Assembly (NCBI GenBank): GCA_009699765.1
Contig: WLNN01000096.1
Location: 1 to 5,124, forward strand
Direction: 5' to 3'
Length of the DNA stretch: 5,124 nt
Source: Actinomycetota bacterium
GTDB taxonomy: Bacteria > Actinomycetota > Actinomycetes > Nanopelagicales > Nanopelagicaceae
The notes beneath the pieces were generated by a model. That model had not been told where the DNA came from, did not search any database, and was given only the letters and a program-made list of their open reading frames with translations. Of this stretch, positions 1 to 5,124 are shown one piece after another. Positions within the stretch are counted from its first letter, which is position 1, and the number at the start of each line of letters is the position of its first letter. The translations under genes were made by a program, and so were the position numbers.

Positions 1-1
1 A

Positions 2-415
2 GCACTCGTTCTTTTCACACTTATCTGCGACGGGGTTGACGGATCGCTTGCAATTTATCGTGATAGAGCAAGTAAATTTGGCGAACTTTATGATTCTTTA
101 GCCGATCGCATAGTCGAAGCAATGTGGCTAATGGGCGCGACTTTTGTTGGCGTTCCAGTACGGTGGGCAATCGCAATCTGGGTTTTAGCTGCGACACAGG
201 AATATGCACGAGCTCGACTTGCATCATTTGGTTATTCAGAGATTGGCGTTGTAACTCCAACAGAGCGTCCGATACGCGCGCTCTTTGTGGTGATCGTGAC
301 AATCTTGTATTGGTATGGAAACGATGTGGCGACAGAAATCGCGATTGGCTTCACATTGCTTCAAGCAATTTCTTTTTTGATGGTGATGAGGATGGCACGC
401 TCTATTTTGAAGTAG
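2..415 (+). CDS. CDP-alcohol phosphatidyltransferase family protein, C-terminal part (5' end outside window)
   Basis: Integral membrane enzyme of the family that moves a phospho-alcohol group from a CDP-linked lipid or alcohol to an acceptor, usually in phospholipid synthesis. The frame is open from the window edge and gives 137 residues ending at TAG. Residues 10-35 carry the family signature: D10, D13-G14, A17, G27, D31 and D35 in the D-x2-DG-x2-A-x-x8-G-x3-D-x3-D spacing. The four aspartates expected to bind metal and catalyse transfer are all present. The usual Arg after A17 is Ile. Hydrophobic, probably membrane-spanning stretches follow at about 43-64, 91-106 and 113-129, with a YARARL segment (68-73) and ERP (88-90) between them. 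The start and first membrane segment lie outside the window. The acceptor (glycerol phosphate, inositol phosphate or other) cannot be decided from this part. It faces the carotenoid operon and overlaps its last gene by 14 bp. Confidence 0.88.
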   Translation, partial: ALVLFTLICDGVDGSLAIYRDRASKFGELYDSLADRIVEAMWLMGATFVGVPVRWAIAIWVLAATQEYARARLASFGYSEIGVVTPTERPIRALFVVIVTILYWYGNDVATEIAIGFTLLQAISFLMVMRMARSILK

Positions 416-1928
416 CCATAATGGCATTTGAAACAATCTCTGCACTCAAACCGACTAAAGGTAATCCTCCGCCAGGATGCGCGGAGCCACCAACCAGATA
501 GAGATTTTTCAAGGGAGAGCGATTACGCGCTCTTAAGAAAGCTGCGCGAGGTCCATTACTGGAAGTTCCATAAATTGACCCACCAGGTGCATTGACCGAG
601 CTCTGCAGATCGAGTGGAGTGCGAATTTCGAGTAGGTCTAGCCGATCACGAATTGATATGCCACTAGCTTCAAGTTGATCGATTATTGCATTCGCATACT
701 TCTCTGCGAATGCTCGATCGCTCCAGTTGAAGCCATCTTTGGCGTTCAAACTGTGGCGCGGTGCATTTACCAAGACAAAGAGAGCTTCATGGCCTTCGCT
801 TTTAACCATCGTTGAGTCATGTGGTGCGCAGATGTAGATTGTTGGCTTTTCAACTGGGAGCTTTTTGGTGAAGATTGCATCGAATTCTGCATCGTAATTT
901 TCTGGGAAAAGAATCGTGTGGTGCGAAAGTTTCTCATTTGCACTTGGACGTAATCCGATGAGGAGTGAAAATCCAGCGAGCGATGGCTCCAATTTAGCTA
1001 GAACCCGACGCACTTTGCGAACCTTGCGGGTCGGATTCGAAAGTAAAGTGTTATATGTGAAACCAGCATCTGCGTTGGAAATTACGATATCGGCAGTGAC
1101 TTTTTCACCATTCTTTAATGTAAGTCCAGTAACTGAATTACCTTTTGTATTAATTGCAGCTACGGGGGAGTTGAGATTAATTCTCACTCCCACTTTTTCG
1201 CATCTTGCAGCTATATGTTCCGAGAGAGTTCCGATGCCACCCTTGATATGCCATGCACCAAATGACTCTTCAACAAATGCAATAGTCGAAAGCACTGCTG
1301 GAGCTTTGCGAGGATCAGAGCCACTGTATGTGGCGTAGCGATCCATAATTTTTGATAGGTATGGATTGCTTAGTCCAAAATCGCGTAAGGTGGCGCGTGG
1401 TGCGATTATTCGGAGATCGCGAAAGATGTGACGTCGCTTTAAAAGCGAGAGCGGTGAGCGAAGCTCTGATTCAATAAAAGGTTCGCGCGAAACATCCCAC
1501 ATCCGTTCTGCTCGCTGTAGAACTGAATCCCATTGGGCTGCCGCATCAGAACCAAGTGATTCGACAATCGATTCAAGAGTTTGCTTACGGGAAAGATTTG
1601 CAAACTTAACTTCGGTTCCATCATGAAATCGGTAATTAAATGAAGGATCAACAGCTTCAACATCCATTACCTGGCCCATTTGCTGACCAGTGCGCTGAAA
1701 GAAATCTCGATAAACAGCAGGAATTGTTAAAAGTGAAGGTCCGGTATCAAATGCGTAGCGGCCGATCCATTCAGTGCGGCACTTACCTCCGGCGCGGTCA
1801 GAGCTCTCGTATATTTCAACGTTGTGTCCGGCGCGAGCCAATCTTGCAGCGGCGCACATTCCTCCGATGCCAGCACCGATAACAACTATTTTCTTGGGCT
1901 CTTTCACTTTGCCGACTTGGCCGGTCAT
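402..1928 (-). CDS. Carotenoid desaturase of the CrtI/CrtD family (phytoene desaturase-like)
   Basis: FAD-dependent desaturase of carotenoid chains, 508 residues, close to the usual CrtI/CrtD length of about 500. Residues 13-51 form the dinucleotide fold: GAGIGG at 18-23, the acidic E41 that ends the second strand, then DRAGGK (44-49). DTGPSLLTIP (61-70) and KGGIGTLSEHIA (229-240) are typical of the family. The C-terminus has the FAD-binding block LYLVGGSAHPGGGLPLVGLSA (477-497, conserved HPG and G-L-P). I choose the ATG at 1928 because it forms an ATGA overlap with the glycosyltransferase stop and sits 8 nt after a strong Shine-Dalgarno. An ATG at 1970 would add 14 residues but has no such site. 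Next to CruF and a glycosyltransferase, a CrtD-like 3',4'-desaturase acting on hydroxylated carotenoids seems more likely than phytoene desaturation. Sequence alone cannot separate the two. Automatic annotation would probably call it phytoene desaturase. Confidence 0.93.
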   Translation of the reverse strand: MTGQVGKVKEPKKIVVIGAGIGGMCAAARLARAGHNVEIYESSDRAGGKCRTEWIGRYAFDTGPSLLTIPAVYRDFFQRTGQQMGQVMDVEAVDPSFNYRFHDGTEVKFANLSRKQTLESIVESLGSDAAAQWDSVLQRAERMWDVSREPFIESELRSPLSLLKRRHIFRDLRIIAPRATLRDFGLSNPYLSKIMDRYATYSGSDPRKAPAVLSTIAFVEESFGAWHIKGGIGTLSEHIAARCEKVGVRINLNSPVAAINTKGNSVTGLTLKNGEKVTADIVISNADAGFTYNTLLSNPTRKVRKVRRVLAKLEPSLAGFSLLIGLRPSANEKLSHHTILFPENYDAEFDAIFTKKLPVEKPTIYICAPHDSTMVKSEGHEALFVLVNAPRHSLNAKDGFNWSDRAFAEKYANAIIDQLEASGISIRDRLDLLEIRTPLDLQSSVNAPGGSIYGTSSNGPRAAFLRARNRSPLKNLYLVGGSAHPGGGLPLVGLSAEIVSNAIMATSK

Positions 1929-3010
1929 AGCGTGCGCCCCTTCCACTGTGTGGTTCGGCGGTTTCGCCATGAGTAGTAAAGCAGATAGATAAAAAGTGCC
2001 ACAGATGCTGGGTGGAGGAATGCATCACGTAGTCGGGTTGATGCTGCCATTGCACTTACAAAGCGAGTTGCGAAAATCGCGAAGAGTGCTGCGATTGCAA
2101 TGAGATTGCCCTTCATTGCGTAAATGAGTGGAAGTAATCCAGTTGTGGTCATAAAAATCGATGCAAAGCAGGATCCAACTAGCGAACCAAAGGCGGTATG
2201 TAAGGATTTAGCGTAGCCGGCGCGTAGTTCGGAAAAAGATGAGTACATGCGCGTAGATGCAATTTGCGATCCATCAATTACAACACCCTTAAATCCATTA
2301 CGGATAAAGGTTCGACCGAGTTCGATATCGTCTAGAACTTTATGAGCAACGGATTCAAAACCACCAATTGCTCTAAGCGATTGACCGCGCATCACCAAAA
2401 ATTGGCCGTTGCAAATTACAGTTGAATTTAGCGGAAAGCGTTCAGCGCCACGTAGCAATACGGTACTCATCCAAGACCATTGCAAAAGTGGCTGGGCAAG
2501 TCGCTCTGCCCATGTCGCTGCAATCTGTCGTGGATAGGGCGAGATAAAATCGAGTGAAAGCGAATCTAAAGTTGCAACAGCTCGAGCAATTGCATCACTT
2601 TCAAAATGTACATCGGCATCGATTGAGATCACGATATCTGGATTTTCTTGAATGATTGCTTTATATCCAGCTTGAAGAGCGCTTACTTTACCTATCCAGC
2701 CCTGCGCAGGTTCGGGAGCGTTAATGATTTGTAGTTGCTGCGACGTGAATGTCTGAGCTAAAACAAGAGTGCGATCTTCAGAATTATCATTGATTAGGAG
2801 TACTTTTAAATCTGGAACTCCAATTTGTCCGATGAGTTCATTTAATACACGCTCAATATTTTGCTCCTCGTTGCGCGCAGGAAGCAGCACTACGACAGAT
2901 TTCGTGATTGCATTGGAAACAGAAAATTTAGATGGCTTGCGAATTGTTAGAAAGTTAATAAGTGCGACAGTCAGAAGAACTGAGTTAATCAGGAACGCTG
3001 CAAAAATCAT
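1925..3010 (-). CDS. Family 2 glycosyltransferase, CruG/CrtQ-like, probable carotenoid glycosyltransferase
   Basis: Membrane-bound GT-A fold glycosyltransferase of 361 residues. A membrane anchor at about 2-22 precedes the catalytic domain. That domain carries PARNEE (44-49, nucleotide binding), NDNSEDRT (74-81), GWIGK (104-108), the metal-binding DAD (131-133), and DDIELG (227-232) where many GT2 enzymes have ED. RAGYAKS (263-269) stands where many GT2 members have a QxxRW or RxxRWxKG-like motif. Two or three hydrophobic segments close the protein (about 275-297, 301-322, 334-347), and the tail is QWKGR (355-359). This anchor-domain-anchors layout is that of CruG and related carotenoid or hopanoid glycosyltransferases. 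The gene lies between cruF and the desaturase, and cruF-cruG adjacency is known from cyanobacteria, where CruG glycosylates myxol. It probably adds a sugar to a carotenoid hydroxyl. The sugar and the attachment site are unknown. It starts 5 nt after the cruF stop, with AAAGG very close to the ATG. Confidence 0.85.
   Translation of the reverse strand: MIFAAFLINSVLLTVALINFLTIRKPSKFSVSNAITKSVVVLLPARNEEQNIERVLNELIGQIGVPDLKVLLINDNSEDRTLVLAQTFTSQQLQIINAPEPAQGWIGKVSALQAGYKAIIQENPDIVISIDADVHFESDAIARAVATLDSLSLDFISPYPRQIAATWAERLAQPLLQWSWMSTVLLRGAERFPLNSTVICNGQFLVMRGQSLRAIGGFESVAHKVLDDIELGRTFIRNGFKGVVIDGSQIASTRMYSSFSELRAGYAKSLHTAFGSLVGSCFASIFMTTTGLLPLIYAMKGNLIAIAALFAIFATRFVSAMAASTRLRDAFLHPASVALFIYLLYYSWRNRRTTQWKGRTL
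1937..1944 (-). promoter_or_regulatory. Strong ribosome binding site that fixes the desaturase start
   Basis: On the minus strand GGAAGGGG lies 8 nt before the ATG at 1928, inside the end of the glycosyltransferase gene. It is the clearest Shine-Dalgarno in the window. The alternative in-frame ATG at 1970 is preceded by a pyrimidine-rich stretch with no purine-rich site. The short start is therefore preferred. Confidence 0.75.
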
Positions 3011-3015
3011 GGCCT

Positions 3016-3816
3016 TTAGGCTTCGCCAAGCCAGCTCTTATATATAAATGGCATAGCAAAGGCGCCCAAGACGACTGTGCCCATTAGCGCAAGACCTGGG
3101 CGATCGAAGAAAAATAAATTACCAATAAGGCCAGAGAAAAGAACCCAGGAAAGCAATATCGTCACAGCACGAACGCTTGCACTTTCTTTCCGGCGCTCGA
3201 AAGGTAGAACCACATTGAGCAGTGCCACAATTGCACAGCCTGCAAGTAGCCAGCCAAAGAAATTAGAGAGTGGAACATCTGGAACGAACGGAATGTGTGC
3301 GCCCGTTACTTCCCAAGTCCATCGGCCAGCAGAAACCATCTGCGGATCCAAAAAGAGATCCCATGCTGCGAGCAATCCGCCACCATAAAGAAAGATCCAT
3401 TTAGTTGTAACTCTTCGAGCGGCAACCAACGCAGGGTGAACCATCATCACCCAAGCAAATGGAACAACGATGGGAACTCCGAAAATAGAAAGTCCGAGGG
3501 AAGAGTCATATGAGTAAATCCCAAAGGGCCAGCCGCTATGTACTCCTATGAGTTCAATGAAATAACCAAATAGAACAACCAAGATAAAATAGCGCCACGC
3601 ATATTTCGGACCGAATGATAGATATGCATGTACAACCATTGAAAGAGCGCCCATGTATACCGTTGCGATAGTGATGTACTGCAAGAGAGTTCCGTGAACC
3701 AACGGATAAGTGATCTGCAAGAAAATTGTGAGCGCCAATGAAGCACCAAGAGTCACTCGTGCGCGTTGCGATAGGCCGCGACGACGCCTGCGAGGTGTGT
3801 AGTGCCTAATTGACAT
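3016..3816 (-). CDS. cruF: CruF-type carotenoid biosynthesis protein (carotenoid 1,2-hydratase, DUF422 family)
   Basis: Polytopic membrane enzyme of 266 residues in the CruF family. The family adds water across the C-1,2 double bond of an acyclic carotenoid end to give a tertiary 1-hydroxyl (gamma-carotene 1',2'-hydratase in cyanobacteria and Deinococcus, bisanhydrobacterioruberin hydratase in haloarchaea). The family blocks are FIELIGVHSGWPFGIYSY (86-103), WDLFLDPQM then GRWTWE (152-160, 164-169), and VPLSNFFGW (181-189). These hold the conserved acidic residues E88, D153 and D157. About seven hydrophobic segments are visible, and the first is preceded by an Arg-rich N-terminus (RRRRR at 9-13), which should stay in the cytoplasm. 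The ATG at 3816 lies 11 bp inside the crtA-like gene and has no good Shine-Dalgarno, so translation is probably coupled to the upstream gene. CruF is unrelated to CrtC, the purple-bacterial hydratase. Confidence 0.93.
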   Translation of the reverse strand: MSIRHYTPRRRRRGLSQRARVTLGASLALTIFLQITYPLVHGTLLQYITIATVYMGALSMVVHAYLSFGPKYAWRYFILVVLFGYFIELIGVHSGWPFGIYSYDSSLGLSIFGVPIVVPFAWVMMVHPALVAARRVTTKWIFLYGGGLLAAWDLFLDPQMVSAGRWTWEVTGAHIPFVPDVPLSNFFGWLLAGCAIVALLNVVLPFERRKESASVRAVTILLSWVLFSGLIGNLFFFDRPGLALMGTVVLGAFAMPFIYKSWLGEA

Positions 3817-4471
3817 AGTCGAAGTCTGCCGTATTTATGAGTTCGAAGCGGGCGAAGAGCTCTTCGCTATACCAACGATATTTCTCGGTATCCGCAATAG
3901 CCGCACGGTGAGGAGCATTCTTGTATGCGAAATCACGTAGCGCGCCCCCAGATTTCCACACTGAAAAGGTTCCCTGCAATCCAATGGGCGCTTCACCGAT
4001 TCCTATTGAGTAAATCAAACCGGGAGATTGATGAAGATCTGTAACAACTGGGGGAATTGATTTCCAGAATCGGATTGCTTGACTCCATTTCAATCGAGCA
4101 CGAGTGATCGCAACGACGGGGCCATCTGCGTGGCCAGAAGGTTCGAGCGTAAAAGGCTTCTTCTTAGACCACTCGCCATGAGATGAAATGGGATTAAGAA
4201 GATATTTTTCACTCTTGACTGAGCGCTTGCGCCATTGAGAGATGAACTTTGAAGAGTCGACCACATCAACGCTATCTGCGACAAAGAGAATTGCCCATTG
4301 CGATAAGTCAGCGTCAGAAGGAGTGAAAGTCTTTCCTGTTCCCGTACCCATTAATTTAGCGAAAGAAACACCCTTAATTCTTCGCGCAGTTCTGCGCCCT
4401 ACAGCCATTTGAATAAATGCAAAGAGAATTGCGCTCTTACGTATCGTGAAGATAAATACAACAGTCTTCAT
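3806..4471 (-). CDS. Spheroidene monooxygenase (CrtA)-like carotenoid oxygenase
   Basis: 221 residues resembling the CrtA family, known from purple bacteria to insert oxygen at C-2 of acyclic carotenoids (spheroidene to spheroidenone). Features seen are KLMGTGTGKTF (39-49), a WA-L strand (59-62), PFTLEPSG-HADGPVVAITRARL (106-127, TRA at 123-125), FWKSIP (135-140), IGIGEAPIGLQGTFSVW (156-172) and FAY...H (181-188), followed by WYSEELFARF (200-209). The GIGE-P-Q-TFS-W block and the W-EELFARF end are the strongest family marks. The ATG at 4471 forms an ATGA overlap with the VOC stop and gives an N-terminus, MKTVVFIF, that begins at the first beta strand. A longer version from 4507 would add 12 charged residues and overlap the VOC gene by 40 bp. 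Placed before cruF and a glycosyltransferase, it may oxidise the C-2' position of a hydroxylated end group. Whether it makes a ketone or a hydroxyl cannot be told from sequence. Confidence 0.83.
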   Translation of the reverse strand: MKTVVFIFTIRKSAILFAFIQMAVGRRTARRIKGVSFAKLMGTGTGKTFTPSDADLSQWAILFVADSVDVVDSSKFISQWRKRSVKSEKYLLNPISSHGEWSKKKPFTLEPSGHADGPVVAITRARLKWSQAIRFWKSIPPVVTDLHQSPGLIYSIGIGEAPIGLQGTFSVWKSGGALRDFAYKNAPHRAAIADTEKYRWYSEELFARFELINTADFDYVN

Positions 4472-4881
4472 GCTTGATCTTTCGATTTTCTCTCGATGAG
4501 ATCCCACTTGTTGCCGTATTTATCTCTAAAGACAACTACTTGGCCAAAAGCCTCTTGTCGAGGAATCTCTGTGAAATCAATGCCGCAGGCGCTGTATGCT
4601 TCAAAAGTTTCTTTGAAATTTTCTGTATAGAGAAAGAATCCAACACGGCCACCGGTTGAATTACCAATTGCGGCTCGTTGCTGATCGTTAGCCGCTTTAG
4701 CGAGCAATATTTGGGCACCATCTGAACCAGGCGAGACAATCACCCAACGTTTCTCAGGCGAAAGGTGAGCATCTTCAATGAGTGTGAAACCGAGATCATT
4801 TACGTAATGCGAGATTGCAGAGTCGTAATCATCGACGACTATTGCAATCATTCCCAAAGTAATTTTACTTTTATCGGCCAT
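4468..4881 (-). CDS. VOC (glyoxalase/bleomycin-resistance fold) family protein
   Basis: Small soluble protein of 137 residues with two beta-alpha-beta-beta-beta half-modules. The first (about 7-62) has DDYDSAISHYVNDLGFTL (17-34) and KRWVIVSPG (44-52). The second (about 78-130) has GGRVGFFLYT (77-86), the PR-E (107-110) turn and the end FRDKYGNKWDLIE (118-130). E130 is the usual C-terminal metal position. The N-terminal metal histidine seen in true glyoxalase I is not evident, since the first strand reads MIAIVVDDY. The family includes metal-dependent isomerases, dioxygenases and binding proteins, and this subgroup is generally unassigned. The ATG at 4881 follows GAAAAG by 6 nt and lies 16 nt after the upstream stop. 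Its 4-nt overlap with the crtA-like gene ties it to the carotenoid operon, but no carotenoid role is established for it. It could be a passenger, a detoxification enzyme or a ligand-binding partner. Confidence 0.88.
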   Translation of the reverse strand: MADKSKITLGMIAIVVDDYDSAISHYVNDLGFTLIEDAHLSPEKRWVIVSPGSDGAQILLAKAANDQQRAAIGNSTGGRVGFFLYTENFKETFEAYSACGIDFTEIPRQEAFGQVVVFRDKYGNKWDLIERKSKDQA

Positions 4882-4897
4882 GGTTACTTTTCAGCAA

Positions 4898-5122
4898 TCA
4901 TTTGGTTAGGTCAGGCATTGGCCCATGAGCCAACTTCCTTGCCTTTGCAGTCGAGATTCCGAGAATTGACAAGATAACTTCTACTGTCGCATCTGCATCT
5001 TTTTCAGTTGCCCCGGGATTCAACAATTGATCCGCAAGTCCTGCAAGCAAACAGGCAGAGATACTTCTGATTCGAATAGCGGGGGATTCAATCGCAATGA
5101 TCTTTGCTTTCTCTAACTCAGC
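4898..5122 (-). CDS. C-terminal end of a probable TetR-family transcriptional regulator (partial)
   Basis: The minus-strand frame is open from the window edge and gives 74 residues before TGA at 4900-4898. The other two minus frames stop within the first few codons. The sequence is mostly helical: a hydrophobic helix with SISACLLAGLADQLLNPGAT (20-39), then DADATVEVILSILGIS (42-57) and AKARKLAHGPMPDL (59-72). This resembles the end of the ligand-binding domain of actinobacterial TetR regulators, which often finish with a TVEVVL...LG helix and a short P-L tail. The DNA-binding helix-turn-helix would lie outside the window, so the call rests on the C-terminus only. Its stop is 16 nt before the VOC gene, so it is probably the promoter-proximal gene of the same transcript and may autoregulate the carotenoid operon. 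Without the N-terminus another helical protein remains possible. Confidence 0.62.
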   Translation of the reverse strand, partial: AELEKAKIIAIESPAIRIRSISACLLAGLADQLLNPGATEKDADATVEVILSILGISTAKARKLAHGPMPDLTK

Positions 5123-5124
5123 GA

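Larger units (their letters stand above)
402..5122 (-). other. Probable single operon for carotenoid end-group modification
   Basis: Six minus-strand genes run tetR-like, VOC, crtA-like, cruF, GT2, crtI/crtD-like. The junctions are +16, -4, -11, +5 and -4 nt. None leaves room for a promoter or terminator, so co-transcription from a promoter beyond the right edge of the window is very likely. Two junctions are ATGA start-stop overlaps (4468-4471 and 1925-1928), which suit translational coupling and fixed stoichiometry. Four of the six products belong to families with carotenoid substrates. Later genes lack strong ribosome sites except the desaturase. Confidence 0.8.

Noticed and set aside
415..425. 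Small inverted repeat GCCAT-A-ATGGC just after the phosphatidyltransferase stop, considered as a terminator
   Set aside because: A 5-bp stem with a 1-nt loop and no following T-run cannot form a stable intrinsic terminator. It also lies within the desaturase coding region.
124..501. Plus-strand open frame of 125 codons across the phosphatidyltransferase and desaturase ends
   Set aside because: It is out of frame with the membrane protein that carries the family signature, and its translation is low-quality with no domain.
916..1338. Plus-strand open frame of 140 codons inside the desaturase gene
   Set aside because: It is antisense to a well supported gene, its translation has no recognisable domain, and it looks like a codon-bias shadow.
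1929..1970. Longer N-terminus for the desaturase from the ATG at 1970 (522 residues)
   Set aside because: It has no ribosome binding site and lies wholly within the glycosyltransferase gene. The added residues precede the FAD fold without family support, while the ATG at 1928 has both a strong site and an ATGA overlap.
402..4471. C50 carotenoid (decaprenoxanthin-like or bacterioruberin) pathway
   Set aside because: No lycopene elongase (CrtEb/LyeJ-type prenyltransferase) or C50 cyclase pair is present in the window. CruF also serves C40 pathways, and the glycosyltransferase plus CrtA-like set fits a C40 glycoside better. The wider genome could change this.
4472..4507. Longer N-terminus for the CrtA-like protein from the ATG at 4507 (233 residues)
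   Set aside because: It adds 12 charged residues before the first beta strand and makes a 40-bp overlap with the VOC gene. The 4471 start gives the usual 4-nt overlap.
4882..4897. Gap between the TetR-like stop and the VOC start, considered as a promoter or operator
   Set aside because: Sixteen bases are too few for a promoter, and only a modest purine-rich ribosome site is seen.

Overview
The window looks like chromosomal DNA of a small-genome, free-living actinobacterium. The best guess is the freshwater Nanopelagicales (acI, Planktophila/Nanopelagicus-like). The reasons are moderate GC (mid-40s percent by eye), almost no intergenic DNA, genes that overlap by 4-14 bp, and protein families with an actinobacterial flavour at both edges: a CDP-alcohol phosphatidyltransferase and a probable TetR C-terminus. 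This placement is an inference; the window contains no rRNA or marker gene.

Layout. Positions 2-415 (+) hold the C-terminal part of a CDP-alcohol phosphatidyltransferase. Everything else, 402-5124, is on the minus strand and reads from right to left as one tight run: C-terminus of a probable TetR regulator (5122-4898), a 16-nt gap, a VOC/glyoxalase-fold protein (4881-4468), a 4-nt ATGA overlap, a spheroidene-monooxygenase (CrtA)-like protein (4471-3806), an 11-nt overlap, a CruF-type carotenoid hydratase (3816-3016), a 5-nt gap, a CruG/CrtQ-like family 2 glycosyltransferase (3010-1925), a 4-nt ATGA overlap, and a CrtI/CrtD-type carotenoid desaturase (1928-402). The last gene runs 14 bp into the convergent phosphatidyltransferase gene. 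No stretch longer than 16 bp lacks a gene, and I see no RNA genes, mobile elements, CRISPR arrays, internal promoters or convincing terminators.

How the genes work together. Four adjacent genes encode the enzyme types expected to finish the acyclic (psi) end of a carotenoid: addition of water at C-1' (CruF), 3',4'-desaturation (CrtD-like member of the CrtI family), a further in-chain oxygenation, possibly at C-2' (CrtA-like), and glycosylation (GT2). Applied to a monocyclic carotenoid such as gamma-carotene, these steps would give a polar carotenoid glycoside of the phleixanthophyll/myxoxanthophyll/salinixanthin kind. No backbone genes (crtE, crtB) or cyclase are in the window, so the substrate must be made by genes elsewhere. 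The exact product and the sites of oxygenation and glycosylation are inferences from family membership.
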